Below, in pieces: positions 24,200-34,342 of a stretch of 64,000 bases of DNA. Origin of the DNA: Diabrotica undecimpunctata (lineage: Eukaryota; Arthropoda; Insecta; Coleoptera; Chrysomelidae); assembly GCF_040954645.1 (NCBI RefSeq), contig NC_092809.1, positions 68,647,141 through 68,711,140 on the forward strand. Direction: 5' to 3'. Numbering within the stretch: position 1 is the first letter of the stretch; every line of letters begins with the position of its first letter. The position numbers and the translations under genes are program-made. The notes under the pieces are model-generated. The model was given only the letters and a program-made list of their open reading frames with translations, did not search any database and was not told the origin of the DNA.

Positions 24200-25120
24200 T
24201 TATTTCCCGTTCCATAAGACTTAGCGACAACAATCACAGGTCATCCGAAATCAATTCAATAAGAGAATCACTCCTACAAAACGGCTACCACAAAACCCAA
24301 ATCAATAGAAGCATTCAAAAACTTCTAAACCCCATTGCATCCAAAAAAGAAACCTTGCCGCCGGATCAACCCAAAATCTTTCTACCTTTCATTAAAGGTG
24401 TCACTGACAAGATCAGTAGAACTCTTATCCCTCTTAATATCAAAACTATCTTCACCACTCACTCCAAATTGTCCAATCTCGTCAGATCCGTAAAAGACCA
24501 AATCCCCAATGAAGACCATGGTGTCTACGAGATACCTTGTTCCAGTTGCCCACGTACATACGTAGGACAGACAAACCGACGAATCCATAACCGTATTTAC
24601 CAACATTCTCTATCAGTCAAACATTCCGATACCACTTCAGCCCTAGCCCAACATCATATTCAGACAGGCCACAAAATAGATTTCGAAAAAGCAAAAACCA
24701 TCGCTCCCATCCGCTCATTAAAAGCGAGAATCATTCGTGAAGCTATCGAAATCGAAAAACGGCCTAACAGCTTGAACACGCGCGATGACGCGAAACGATT
24801 GCCGGCAACATGGCGACCCCTGCTTCACCGACCTCCCGCCCACACCGCTCAGGCCACGTCAGTTCAGACCACGTCAGCGCATACCGTTCCCGCGCATACA
24901 GCAAGTATAAAAGCAGCCACACAGGGTAAGACCGGTTGTCACTCAACACTGAGGAGTAGGCAGATTGAGACCTCAGTGCCGAGAGACAGTTCTTGCAATA
25001 TAGAACACGATACTGGTACGTCTCGAGTGAGGGGAGTAGGCAGATTGAGACCCGGAACTTGAACCGAACCTTATCACTCTTGATAATGGCTCCAAAATGG
25101 GTGCCGAAACGTCGAGTTTT
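24200..25120 (+). pseudogene. Penelope-like element, RT C-terminus plus GIY-YIG endonuclease
   Basis: An open frame runs unbroken across this region to 25062. From about residue 70 of that frame it shows SIRESLLQNGYHKTQI, KIFLPFIKGVTDKISRTL and IFTTHSKLSNLVRSVKD. The endonuclease follows as GVYEIPCSSCPRTYVGQTNRRIHNRIYQH, with a CxxC pair, the YVGQT version of the YIG motif and the downstream R and H. It ends with IIREAIEIEKRPNSLNTRDD, as Penelope-like proteins do. The RT palm domain is missing upstream, so this is a 5'-truncated copy, joined to unrelated sequence from 24007. The element continues to hammerhead-like motifs near 25.1 kb. It is not autonomous. Confidence 0.85.
25075..25117 (+). 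ncRNA. Hammerhead-ribozyme-like motif (degenerate)
   Basis: Sequence order matches a minimal hammerhead: ACTC (25076-25079), TGATAA (25081-25086, for canonical CUGAUGA), stem TGGC paired with GCC across a 12-nt loop, GAAAC (25106-25110), the cleavage triplet GTC (25111-25113), then GAGT (25114-25117) that pairs back to ACTC. Penelope-like elements are known to carry such motifs in their terminal repeats. Two core positions differ from consensus, so self-cleavage is doubtful. Confidence 0.5.
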
Positions 25121-25188
25121 AAATTCTCAACGCGGTTCTTCCCGAGAACTCAGTAATTTTCATTTATCTGACCGCGGAAACTTATCCG

Positions 25189-25191
<3 letters not shown>

Positions 25192-25261
<70 letters not shown>
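25192..25261. repeat. (TA)n microsatellite, about 70 bp
   Basis: Uninterrupted alternating AT lying between two oppositely oriented hammerhead-like motifs at the end of the Penelope-like element. Confidence 0.95.
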
Positions 25262-25264
<3 letters not shown>

Positions 25265-25287
25265 GGTTTTAGAAAAACCATTGTTTT

Positions 25288-25326
25288 GGCGACGTTTCGG
25301 CAAGCAGCACACTTGCCATTGTCAAG
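25288..25326 (-). ncRNA. Hammerhead-ribozyme-like motif, opposite strand
   Basis: On the minus strand the order is TTGACAA, TGGCAAG, a short loop, CTTGCC, GAAAC, GTC (25291-25293). The stem-II arms GGCAAG and CTTGCC are perfect complements. It shares the GCCGAAACGTC core with the plus-strand motif at 25.1 kb, but with an inner CUGAUGA equivalent that is also off consensus. Confidence 0.45.
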
Positions 25327-25499
25327 TCAGATTAGTTCTGCTTCGTCTTGATGTTCCAGGCGAACTCGGCGTAAATGACACATACAACTATGCAACTGCA
25401 AAAACACAGTTTTCCTTCCTACACTTATTGTATTTCTGGTTGTCTACATCGCCATAGTTAAGATACATGTATGTAACTTTAGAAAAATAAAGTTTAGTG

Positions 25500-27231
25500 A
25501 ACATACAACATTGTTACACTTATAACACTAACAGTGTTACTTTACGGTGAAGATATGCTGTGCCCATAGTTTATGAAGGATAATGTTATACGTTAGAGAA
25601 TTCGTGTTATCATTTTTAAGAGGACAGAGTGTAAGTTGAATTACTCTTAATTCGTTTCAATTCATTGTCAAGTAAAGATACACTGACATTAGCTTAAATA
25701 TAACAATGAATAATTTGATGTTAATATAGAGATTGGTACTTTAGTCAGATGTTAACTTCTATTTTCCGGATTGTAGATGGGATATTTTATTTCGGTGTGA
25801 GACTGTAATTGGTAACTTTTTGTACATACATTTTGGAATCATATCTGAGCAGAAATTATTATAAGCGCATATTATTTTGTATCATAATATATTCGATTAA
25901 CATCTTTTTAACTATATTTATCTTAAGAATGAGTAGCGGAATAGCTAGGCTTGTAATTTTAAGTTTATTTTGCTTCCATTTAGTTTTTGCCGAGGTAATA
26001 TCCATTGTGCATTTTCTGTACTGAAACTCGCCTGAGGTATTTGAGATTATTTATTGTATGTAAATTTTCTTATTGTAACGAAAACACCATTTATTATAAA
26101 ATTATTAAATATCCTGCAATTATATACCGCCATTCACTCTAGCTAGAAATTTATCGGTGGTTAAATATTATTCTTTTAAATAAGAATTTTACAATTAGGA
26201 GAATGGTACCTAAATATAATGAAAACAGCTCTAACAATAACAAGATTCCAAAAACAAACAAAAAATGTCAATAATGGAAAAACATCAAATAAACAGATTT
26301 CACGCTTTCGATCTTCAAGGTAAGTAAAACAAAAAAACCTTAATTGTTATAACGGTTAATTTGCTAAACACGCAGAGACTTTTATTCCAATAATAAACTC
26401 GTCACAATTACATTAACTTTATAAAAATACTATTTTTGTTCACGGTTGGTTATCATTTCATTAACATTTCTTCATGGTCTTTTACTACGTCGGCACTCTC
26501 ATACGTTTTTAAATAATTGCATCTGCAAATTTGCTACCCCACAGAGTTACATCGTCGTAATTTTCAACAATTATTTTAATTTTTATAATTTCGCCGATAT
26601 AGACTAGGAGTCTTTACAGAAAGATTGTTATCAAATTGGCTAAACCCTTATTTTTAAGACTACTGCTACTGTATTCAGAAAAAAAAACGGTAATCAAAGA
26701 TGTGATGTAAGAAATAAATACAATTGGAAAAACGGTAAAATTGGTACAAAACAGAAAAAACCAAAAATTGGAATTTTAATTAAACCAAAAATTACTGCAG
26801 GATTATTAGAGGACATTAATATAGAATCTAGTGTCAGATTTTACCTTAGATGAAATTTGAACTCTATGGACCCTATAATCAAAGGTCCGCCATGAGGCGG
26901 GCTAGGCAGTCAGTAGAGGCAAATATTTCAAAAGTATGAGGTTGGTAAAATAATTAATTTAAAATTATGCATCTGTTATTACTATTACTTATTACTTATA
27001 TACTACTTATTACTTACTTTTGTCTTATAACTATACTTTTACATTAGTTTGTATATGGCATCGAATTCTGGATAATCTCTTTGCAGTAAATTTTTATTAT
27101 CATTAAAGTGCAAGAACAACACATCTCCTCGAATCTGTTCTCATTGTTCCCGTATATCTTCAAACGAGTTTTCAGACCAGTAGTTTCGAACATTTGGATA
27201 TCGATATATTGACATATAAAATAGGATCACT
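25500..27231. other. No gene recognised
   Basis: AT-rich spacer with short frames only. No transposon signature or host exon could be supported. Confidence 0.5.
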
Positions 27232-29770
27232 TCTTCTTCTTAGAGTGCCGTCTCCCCACGGAGGTTGGCATTCATAATGGTTATTTTTATTTTTGAACTT
27301 GCTGCTCTAAACAAATCAATCGATCTGCATTGATACCAATCACGTAGATTCTTCAACCATGAGTTCTGCCCTCGGTCAACAGATCTTCTTCCTTGAATCT
27401 TTCCCTGTATTATGAGTCTCAAAATGTCATATTTTGGTCCCCTCATCACGTGGCCTAGGAATTCCAGTTTTCTGGTTTGTATAGTGGTGATTAGTTCTGT
27501 TTCTTTACCAATCCCCTACAGTACTTCTTTATTTGTAATTCTATCAGTCCATGATATTTTGAATACTCTGCGGTATAACCAGAGTTCGAAAGCCTCGATT
27601 CCTTTTAAATTGCATTTTTTTAATGTCCAAGTTTCAGTGCTATATAATAATATTGAAAATATATAACAGCGAATGGTACGTAGTATGATCTCCAACTTTA
27701 GATTTTTGCACGTTAGGAAGGAATGGCTTTATTCGTATAAATGCTGATCTGGCAATCCCTATTCGACTGTTTATTTCTGCAGTATCATCATTGGTTTCAT
27801 TGATCAAAGTTACCAAGTACTAATATTTTTCTACTTGTTCTATCACGTTACCATTGATTGTCAATAGGTGATGTATATTTTGTTGTCTTTTTGTAATTAG
27901 CATGTACTTCGTTTTTTTAGCGTTTATTATAATTCCCATCTCAGCACTATTTATACTTAAGCTTTTGATAAGATGTTGTAGATCTTTTATACTCGTTGCT
28001 ATGATCACAGTGTCGTCTGCATATCATAAGTTGTTAATTAATTTTCCATTAACCGTTACTCCCGCTTTGATATTATTAAGCGTGTTTTGGAAAATTTCTT
28101 CAGAATATAAGTGAAACAAAAGTGACGATAAAACACATCCCTGTCTAACTCCTCTACAGATCTTCATTTTTTCTGAGTGTTGCCCATCAATTTAAACTAA
28201 TGCACTTTGGTTCCAATATAATGTTTGCACTGCGTAGGGCAAGCGGTAGGATGCTTGACTCGCAAGCCGGTGGTCCGGGGTTCGAATCCCACCGCCGGCA
28301 AGAACATCTAGACATTTTAAAAATGTCTATAGGCCCCAGGTCGACTCAGCCTGAATAAAAATGAGTACCTTGGGTAAAACCAGGGGTAATAATAGACGGT
28401 TGAAGCGTAGCACTGGCCATGTTACCTTCCTTGTATACCGTAGGCCCTAGATATAGCAGACTACCCTGCTATACTCCCAAAGCCGCGACAGCGGTATAAA
28501 ACGGGAGACTATTATTATAATGTTTGCACTATATTTATAATTTTACTGTCAATGCGCTTGTTCATAAGTATAGATATTAGTTTTTCATGTCTTATGTACT
28601 TTATCGAAAGCTTTTTCGTAGTCAACAAAGCACAAGTGTAGATCAACGTTTACATCCCGACATCGCTGAATTAATATGTTGATGGCAAATAGTCCTTCTC
28701 GAGTACCCATATCATTTCAGAACCCGAACTGCGTCTCGCTAATATCCTCCTCTAGCCTTTCGTATATTCTCTTATGTATTAATTTCAGCAGTACTTTTAA
28801 ACTATGACTCATGAGGCTCAGTGTTCGTCAATTAGAGCTACTCTTGTGGTATTATTCCGGTATATTACACCGTGTTATATAAAGCTACCAATACTTCCAA
28901 GTTATCCTCTTCCACTAGTTTTAACAGGTCTACTGGTATTTTATCTAATCCAGCTGCCTTTTTGTCTTTAGAGTTTTTGATAGCATATTTGATTTTATCT
29001 ATTGTTATCTTCTGTCTCTTTAAAGGATTTAATTCTTGTATTTTCTGCATTTCACCTCTTTTGTCTTGGAAATTTCTCTAACGTACTTCTCCCATCGTCT
29101 TAATTTCTCTGGAAAATCTATTAGTAGTACTCCTTTTTTGTCTTTTATGTGTCATTGCTGTCCATTTCGACCCATTTCAGTCACTTCTCGTATTTTTTGT
29201 GCATATTTCTCATATCATATTTTGTTTCTAGTTCTTCTATCTCTTTACATTGTTTCATCAAATAGATTTCCTGCTGTTTTGATTTTTTCCTTAATTATTC
29301 GTTGTATTTCTTTATACTTTTGTAGATCTTTTCCTTTATATTTCCATCTGTAATACTATTTCTTCTGCCATCCACTGTTGTTTAGCCTCTGACCTATGTT
29401 GTATCAAAGTTTCTTAAGCTGGTTTCAGTAATTTGTTTTTTGCATATTAACATTCACATTATTTCGTTTTTTATTTCTTCGTTTTTTAGCATTCTTACAT
29501 TAATTTTTGGTTGTTGTTTTCTGAGTTCTTTTTAATTCTTTTTAATTTTATTTTCACGTCAGCAACTAACGGATTGTGGTCTGAGTTAACATCTGCTCCA
29601 GGATAAGTATTAACTGAGGTTATAGAGTTATTATATCTGCGAGTATAAAGTCTATCTAGTTTCTGACAATGTGGTTTTCTGTATGTTTAGGAGACGTTCA
29701 TGTATATAGTCTTCTCTTAGGAAGCTGAAACGAAGTATTGGCAATTACCATATTCTTTTCTTGGCAGTAG
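27232..29770 (-). pseudogene. 5'-truncated RTE LINE copy, interrupted by a SINE
   Basis: Reading from 29770 downward on the minus strand: PGADVNSDHNPLVADVKIKLKRIKK (the SDHNPL endonuclease end, near 29610-29550) comes first. IKYAIKNSKDKKAAGLDKIPVDLLKLV (28990-28910), NERLEE/LRE-like linker and RT palm pieces follow, then MIIATSIKDLQHLIKSL (YADD decayed upstream at about 28020) and KKTKYMLITKRQQN. The C-terminus lies at 27450-27240 (ILRLIIQGKIQGRRSVDR, SWLKNLRDWYQCRS). The 3' end is an AAGAAGAAG-type tail at 27232. The arrangement matches the RTE copy at 34.3-36.8 kb but the sequence is a different subfamily, shared with 37.5-38.2 kb. Many stops. Confidence 0.8.
28232..28515 (+). mobile_element. 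tRNA-derived SINE with 15-bp target duplication
   Basis: TATAATGTTTGCACT at 28217-28231 recurs exactly at 28516-28530, framing a 284-bp insert. The 5' head is tRNA-like: an A-box-like TAGGGCAAGCGG near 28234 and a perfect B box GGTTCGAATCC (28279-28289) inside CCGGGGTTCGAATCCCACC. These are internal RNA polymerase III promoter elements. The body contains CCCCAGGTCGACTCAGCC and GAATAAAAATGAGTACC, then a GC-richer segment, and ends in a short ATTATTAT tail. It lies within the minus-strand RTE copy, so it is younger than that copy. The central block resembles the kind of conserved domain shared between invertebrate SINE families; that assignment is from memory. Confidence 0.92.
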
Positions 29771-29828
29771 TTTCATTTGCTATGTGCTGGTACATGTCTT
29801 CATTAGCAAAATATCCAAAACAATTATA

Positions 29829-30455
29829 TTATGGAGTTTTAAGCTCAGTAGAAGTACTAGGCAAGTGATTGTTTCTTTTAAATTGTATTTGCTTTTTATG
29901 AAGTTGTATATGCTTATTTCGCCATAGAGTATTATTGAATACAGAGATTTTTATATCTATTTGATTTGAGGATCCAAGAAAGGAATTGCCTGGAACAGTT
30001 TCTTCTAAACGCCGGTATTTACTGGCTTCTCTACTCGGTTCTGGTACATACTGATCGTGTACTGTTTTCTGTACTTGGTCCAATACTGACTCAGGAATTT
30101 CCATTTCCGCTGTAGAAGCTTCACTTTTAATTTCTGCGCCCAAATTTACGCTATCAATATTTTTTTCTATTGCTTCATTTTCCAAATCTAACAGCTGAGT
30201 AGTATTGTAATAAATAAAATCATTAACCACCTCATTGACTTCCAAGATCATCCAAGAAACCTCCTTGATCATGAGGCTTCCGACATCTCATAAAGATTCA
30301 ATCGACCATGCTGGTACATGCCTAAGAATAAACATTATACTTATGTATATTGTAATATCACCTAAACAAAGTAAAAAAATTGCTAGGACAACAATTAAAC
30401 CATATACAAATATTATGCCACATTTTCTTTGTCATCTATCCAAGTCCGCAGGCAT
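29829..30455 (-). pseudogene. Unidentified single-pass membrane protein frame with two in-frame TGA codons
   Basis: From ATG at 30455 a single frame runs 208 codons to the stop at 29829, broken only by TGA at 30434-30432 and 30290-30288. The start MPADLDR is followed after the first TGA by QRKCG and one hydrophobic segment (IIFVYGLIVVLAIFLLCLGD, continuing through TIYISIMFIL), which predicts a membrane anchor with a very short cytoplasmic tail. After the second TGA comes an acidic ectodomain-like region with NTT and NNT glycosylation sequons, ending HLPSTSTELKTP. I do not recognise the family, and it does not resemble any transposon protein here. It may be a retained host-gene exon, a pseudogene, or part of an unknown element. 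Confidence 0.45.
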
Positions 30456-30519
30456 GATTAATAAGTCAATTTTTCTCTCTATAAACAACTTTTATGTAAA
30501 ACAATATGTTACATACTGA

Positions 30520-31130
30520 CCATTGTCTTCTTCTTCTTTTTATGTGGACATGACTCTGTCTGTTTTTTAACGTGCCTCCAGTAATTTGTCGTTAGATTTT
30601 TTTTTGGTGGCCTTCCTACTGATCGTCTTTCTATTGTGGAAACGTCTCTTGCCGTCTTTACTACTCTATTTGTTGTCATTCGGTCTTAGTGTCATAGTCT
30701 TATATGATCATTCTATTCTACTCTTATATTCCCCAGTACTCCCCTTTACCCAATTTTTGATGTCCTCTACCTTGCATCTACGTCGTATATCTGTACTTCT
30801 AGCTCTATCCCATAGTGTATTACCATCAATTTTCCTAAGCGTTTTCATCTATGTTCTTTCTAACATCGTTTCTGTTCTCTCTGTCTGATCATATTTCTGT
30901 CGCATATATCATTATTAATCTGGTGACTGTTTTGTAAATTCTGCCTTTCATTTCTTTCCCCATATTTTTACTTCTTCATATTGTTTTATTTTCATTCAGG
31001 CAACCTGTGGCTCTATTCACTTGATCTTCTATTTCAGTTTCGACCTTTCTGTAGATGTAATACCTAGATATTTAAACTCCCTAACTTGTTCTGACCTTCC
31101 AATTCCAATTTATATCCTAGTAAATTTGAA
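30520..31130 (-). pseudogene. RTE-type LINE 3' fragment
   Basis: Minus-strand frames give EFKYLGIT and TERSKLK near 31080-31030, VNRATGCLNE-like sequence, and the C-terminus RVVKTARDVSTIERRSVGRPPKKN (30670-30600). It ends at a GAAGAAGAAGAC tail (30527-30538). The 'YLGI...R..GRP.K' order is the end of RTE reverse transcriptases, close to the host LINE family at 20.0-24.0 kb. The RT palm is absent and frame changes are present. Confidence 0.65.
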
Positions 31131-31270
31131 TTATAACCACTAGAACTATTTTAGTTATATATTTAAGAATTTGAAGAATGCGACATGCCCTACCACTAAA
31201 ATCCTAATGGTTTATGAAAAAACTAGTAATTTTTGTCATATTTATAAACATTTTAAATGGATTCCTGCAA

Positions 31271-31647
31271 AAAAATGTTTGGTCAGTATGGCCTGTCAGA
31301 CAACATTCTCTTCGTGGCACTCTATGTATTAACAAAATCTATATCGCAGATATTAGTAAGAAATATACAAAATAAGTAACACTTCAATGAGATATATACT
31401 AGATATTTTATTTCATTTAACAAACTGGCTTAAAGCATAAATCAACAAACAGTCAATAAAAAATGTTTGGTCAGTATGGCCTGTCAGAAAACATTCTCTT
31501 CGTGGCACTCTATGTATTAACAAAATCTATATCGCAGATATTAGTAAGAACAACAACAAAATAAGTAACACTTCAATGAGATATATACTAGATATTTTAT
31601 TTCATTTAACAAACTGGCTTAAAGCATAAATCAACAAACAGTCAATA
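31271..31647. repeat. Tandem duplication of a ~188-bp unit
   Basis: The stretch starting AAAAATGTTTGGTCAGTATG at 31271 is repeated from 31459 with only a handful of differences (a short AAGAAATATAC versus AAGAACAACAAC segment and single changes). No gap separates the copies. No third copy or coding frame was seen. Confidence 0.9.
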
Positions 31648-31649
31648 AG

Positions 31650-32229
31650 TTTGTTAGTGTAAACATATACGTAATTTAAGACCTTAATTTTATTTAAACT
31701 GATTATCACGCGTATACTGATTTTACATCTAGCTGGTGTGGCTGTAATACGTTGAGCTTCACTTATCCATCGGTGGTCATTTGTGGTGTGCCCACAGGGA
31801 AGTGATTTCTTCCCCCCAGTGGTCACTCCTGGTGAATGGTTTTTTGTATTAATTAAATTAGATAACTTACAAGTGTTCAAATATCTACTGTTAAAATTTT
31901 ATGAATCCTTTTATGTCCTAATCCTAATCCTAATCCTTAAAAGTCTATTAAAGTTATGTCTTGTAATTCTGGAAATATCGTTAGATGTTAGAGAGTTAAA
32001 ACCAACTAAGACTCTCTTCTCATGTCTTTATGGTGACAGGTTTTAAAAATACCTGATTTTTAATATAATCCACAATGCTAAAATCTGAAGGAGCCAGGTC
32101 AGGAATCAGGCCATAAAACAACGCATAGGAGAAGCATTATCAGCATTCGTAATGAGAAAGTCTGTTTTCAAAAGTCACTATCATTAGATATTAGAATGTT
32201 ACGTATTTTCTACGTTATTATATGAAGTA
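31650..32229. other. No gene recognised
   Basis: No recognisable frame. Contains four short CCTAAT units near 31918-31940, too short to call telomeric repeats. Confidence 0.45.
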
Positions 32230-32625
32230 CAGGCCCAGATACTTTCTGAAGCATCTTGAAGAAAGCTCGAGGCCTTCGAAATGTGGTATTACGCATCATA
32301 AGATTTTCCTGGGTGGATCATGTGACTAATGTTGAGATCATACGTAGAATGGGCAAGGAATGCGTAGAATATCTTGGCAATGTTATCAGAACTGAACAGA
32401 GATATGGCTTTTTGCAAATTATTCTTTAGGGCAAATTATTTGGAAAGAGAAGATCAGGAAGAAGAAGAATATCTTGGCTTCCAAACCTGAAAAAGTGGTT
32501 TATTACGTCTGAAAATCGTATTATTTTAAATATCTGTAAGCAAAATAGAATAGTCACGCTGATCGCCAACATCCGGAACGGATAGGGACTGTCCTGAACG
32601 GATCGGCACTGAAGAAAGAGAAAAA
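32230..32625 (+). pseudogene. RTE-type LINE 3' end
   Basis: Plus-strand frames give RRPSKCGITHHKIFLGGSCD-like sequence around DHVTNVEIIRRMGKECVEYLGNVIRTEQRYGFLQIIL (32315-32430), then GKLFGKRRSGRRRISWLPNLKKWF and CKQNRIVTLIANIRNG at the end. This is the terminal section of an RTE reverse transcriptase. It is 5'-truncated with one stop inside; no tail repeat or target duplication could be placed. Confidence 0.7.
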
Positions 32626-32924
32626 CAAATATCGTCTTTTATTGCAAAACAAAAAGATTAAAACTTCAACTAATTGGAAAAAATGCTAATATATAGATTT
32701 TCATTAGACCAAAAATGGAAATTATGTCGATTTAATGGGAATTGTACCCTTCGAGGAATATCACATAATTGTACCTGTTGCACCAAATAGTACAAAGATA
32801 TTTTTCACTTGTGTTTTTTTTAATGCGATGAATTGTTCTCGTCGACAAAGTAATGTCTCTCTCACAATCTTTATTGGAGGCATTTGGAGAAGCCGTGAAA
32901 TATCCCAAAACAATAATTTCAACC

Positions 32925-33345
32925 TAGCAATCGCAATATTTCTACAATCAGGATCCGAAATAAATGATGATCAATATCTGATGAAAACTATTTAATAGGA
33001 GAATTAATACCTAACCGTGGTTCAATGCTCAACTTAGAATCTAACGAGAGAAACTTACTAACATTTGATGGAATTTCCACTTAAAAAGAAGAGATTTTTT
33101 TATCCAAAAGTCCTTACTAATAAGTTGGTTGTTCAAAATAATAGATTTTAAATTATTACCAAAAGAATAAAATTGTTAACAAGATAAAAAATGGTAATAT
33201 TAATAAACTCAACAATTATTCTCGTTAGGTCCGAAGTTTAGCATTGAACCATGATTAGGTATTGATTCTCCTATTAAACTGCTTTTATCAGATATTGACC
33301 TTATATTATCATTTATTCTGGATCCTGATTGTAGAACTATTGCAA
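32925..33345. repeat. Inverted repeat with ~125-bp arms
   Basis: The left arm (32925-33055) and the right arm (33225-33345) are reverse complements with moderate divergence, including CTACAATCAGGATCC and GGTTCAATGCT blocks. About 170 bp separate them. Both arms read as protein in the outward-matching frame: LAIAIFLQSGSEIND on the left (plus) and LAIAIVLQSGSRINDN...SLIGESIPNHGSMLNFG on the right (minus). The family is not recognised. Confidence 0.75.
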
Positions 33346-33643
33346 TTGCTAGATTGATTAGTATAATCGCTAATAACTTGTTTAAAATAGTAGTTCCTCA
33401 AAGGTAGGAGTTCCCCTTTTATTCCTTCAAAGTCTCTGTGAATAAACTAAATACTATACCCTGAGAAATCCACCCCCTTCAAATCTCCCCCTGAGTGGAA
33501 ACTAAATCTGTCAAAGGTAAGGTTACCGTAGTACTGTTGAAAGATGATTACTTTAAACTTTCTCAAGAGGTTCTTGACCAGAATTCATCCTACGTAGCCC
33601 TCTCTAGTGAGCCAACGCGTAATATTCCGAATACAATTTATTA

Positions 33644-34342
33644 CTGAAGAGGGAGACCACATTTAGACTGACGGTGAAGTAATCGTTAGTCGAATCTTAA
33701 GCTTTAGTTAAAATATTAGTGAGAAATCCCGCAATATATTCAGTTGGTGAGCTCCTAACTAAGGACGAAACTATAGGTTTCATAGTTAAGGTAGGTTTAT
33801 GGATTTTAGGGAGGTTGTAGATTTTAGCAACAATACTTTAATAGTAACAATAAAACACTGAAAACTTTGTTTTCAAAACTTCCACAAAATTTATTTTAAA
33901 TTCTTATCACTACAGCTGTTTCGGTTAATTGCCTTTCTCAAGTGATTGATTGCCCATCAAGTAACGGTCGAATCCATCAATTATACTTTTTTAGGATGGG
34001 AGTTTAGTGTTAGAATCAAATTGTTTTGTTTTTTATTGCAAAGTTGTTATATTAAGGCATTATATTTAATATAATGCCTTAATAAAACGACTTTGCAATA
34101 AAAAACAAAACAATTTGATTCAAACACTAAACTCCAATCCTATAAAAGTATTGTTGCTAAAATCTACAACCTCCCTAAAATCCATAAACCTACCTTAACT
34201 ATGAAACCTATAGTTTCCTCCATAGTAAGGAGCTCACCAACTGAATATATTGCGGGCTTTCTCACTACTATTTTAACTGAAGCTTAAGATTTGACTAATG
34301 ATTACTTCACCGTCAGTCTGGATATGTGGTCTCCCTCTTCAG
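33644..34342. mobile_element. Fold-back Penelope-like fragment
   Basis: Right arm (plus strand, 34068-34342) encodes KIYNLPKIHKPTLTMKPIVS, SPTEYIAGFLTTILTEA and DYFTVSLDMWSPSS, early RT motifs of a Penelope-like element. Left arm (33644-33839 and 33985-34063) is the reverse complement of the same segment at about 95% by eye, folding around a palindrome AAGGCATTATA...TATAATGCCTT (34054-34080). A 145-bp piece (33840-33984) is present only on the left. It contains GCTGTTTCGG...CTTTCTCAAG, a terminal-repeat-like sequence, and is flanked by ATACTTT on both sides. The right arm stops exactly where an RTE copy begins. Confidence 0.8.

Noticed and set aside
24993..25457. Open frame of about 154 codons running through the (TA)n tract
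   Set aside because: Half of it is IYIYIY from the microsatellite and the rest overlaps Penelope terminal sequence.
28232..28310. Possible functional tRNA gene at the SINE head
   Set aside because: The B box is perfect, but no proper seven-nucleotide anticodon loop with a five-pair stem forms, and the unit is framed by target duplications as part of a 284-bp SINE.
31915..31942. CCTAAT repeats resembling insect telomere sequence
   Set aside because: Only four units of a six-base repeat; the insect telomere unit is five bases (CCTAA), and no longer array is present.
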